The notes under the pieces: model-generated | The model's database searches: none | Told to the model about the DNA's origin: nothing | Seen by the model: the letters and a program-made list of their open reading frames with translations, nothing else | Source: Entrophospora sp. SA101 | Taxonomy: Eukaryota > Glomeromycota > Glomeromycetes > Entrophosporales > Entrophosporaceae | DNA length: 19,120 nt | Reading direction: 5' to 3' | Assembly: GCA_958430865.1 (NCBI GenBank) | Contig: CAUDNR010000515.1 | Span: forward strand, 1-19,120 | Made by a program: the position numbers and the translations under genes | Shown: positions 19,028-19,120 of the stretch, piece after piece | Position numbering within the stretch: the first letter of the stretch is position 1 | How the letters are laid out: each line of letters opens with the position of its first letter

Positions 19028-19120
19028 TATAATCACACATACCTTTAATAATAGCAGTAACATCAGTGCTTGTATCTTGAAATAATTATTTACATTGATA
19101 TATAAATGTATAAATAAAAC
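18854..19120 (-). CDS. Possible 3'-terminal exons of a gene entering from beyond the right edge (partial)
   Basis: On the minus strand, TTATTTCAAG precedes a 33-bp exon-like block (19075-19043) followed by a GTATGTGTG donor. A T-rich tract and TTTAAAG acceptor lead to the block at 19000-18954, duplicated at 18900-18854. Two phases are possible. One gives TSTDVTAIIKGCKG and then TGA, making the duplicated block mostly 3' UTR. The other gives IQALMLLLLLK followed by VAKVERSDSVQSVTRS. In the second, the single difference between copies (GTA versus GTG) is synonymous. I do not recognise the protein, and the upstream part lies outside the window. Confidence 0.35.

Overview
This window looks like nuclear DNA of a very AT-rich fungus. 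It has many short AT-rich introns with GT...AG borders (often GTAAAT, GTATGT or GTAATA donors and TAG or CAG acceptors). It also has fungal-type housekeeping genes and decayed pogo/Tigger and hAT-type transposon remnants. The overall style, including short elements rich in CGAACCGTTCGGTTT-like motifs and a PD-(D/E)XK fragment, resembles arbuscular mycorrhizal fungi (Glomeromycotina, Rhizophagus-like). That placement is an inference and was not tested by any search.

Layout. Positions 1-4770 are repeat-rich: 65-bp hairpin tandem repeats (1-196), a 153-bp tandem array (345-841), a chimeric transposon fragment (842-1039), a frameshifted coding relic (1074-1348), a frameshifted Mrr-like nuclease relic (2243-2748, minus) and a pogo-like element carrying a nested 121-bp hAT-type MITE (3376-4300). 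Positions 4806-16069 are a compact gene island of five intron-rich genes. They are Derlin (minus, 6 exons, 256 aa), ELO fatty-acid elongase (minus, 3 exons, 303 aa), mitoribosomal protein mS45/Bot1 type (minus, 5 exons, 267 aa), SRP receptor alpha subunit (plus, 10 exons, 614 aa) and a single-pass membrane protein with a beta-repeat ectodomain (minus, 9 exons, 434 aa). Positions 16070-19120 are again repeat-rich: a decayed Tigger-like transposase, microsatellites, and a 100-bp tandem duplication that appears to duplicate a small exon with its splice acceptor next to the right edge.

All five gene models were assembled by hand. Every exon junction keeps the reading frame, and the totals (771, 912, 804, 1845 and 1305 nt) are all multiples of three.

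How the genes relate. SRP receptor alpha (targeting to the ER), Derlin (ER-associated degradation) and ELO (very-long-chain fatty acid synthesis in the ER membrane) all act at the ER. There is no operon logic here, and the clustering may be chance. The mS45 and SRP receptor genes are head-to-head with 176 bp between start codons, so they probably share a bidirectional promoter. The SRP receptor gene and the membrane-protein gene converge, with 264 bp between stop codons.
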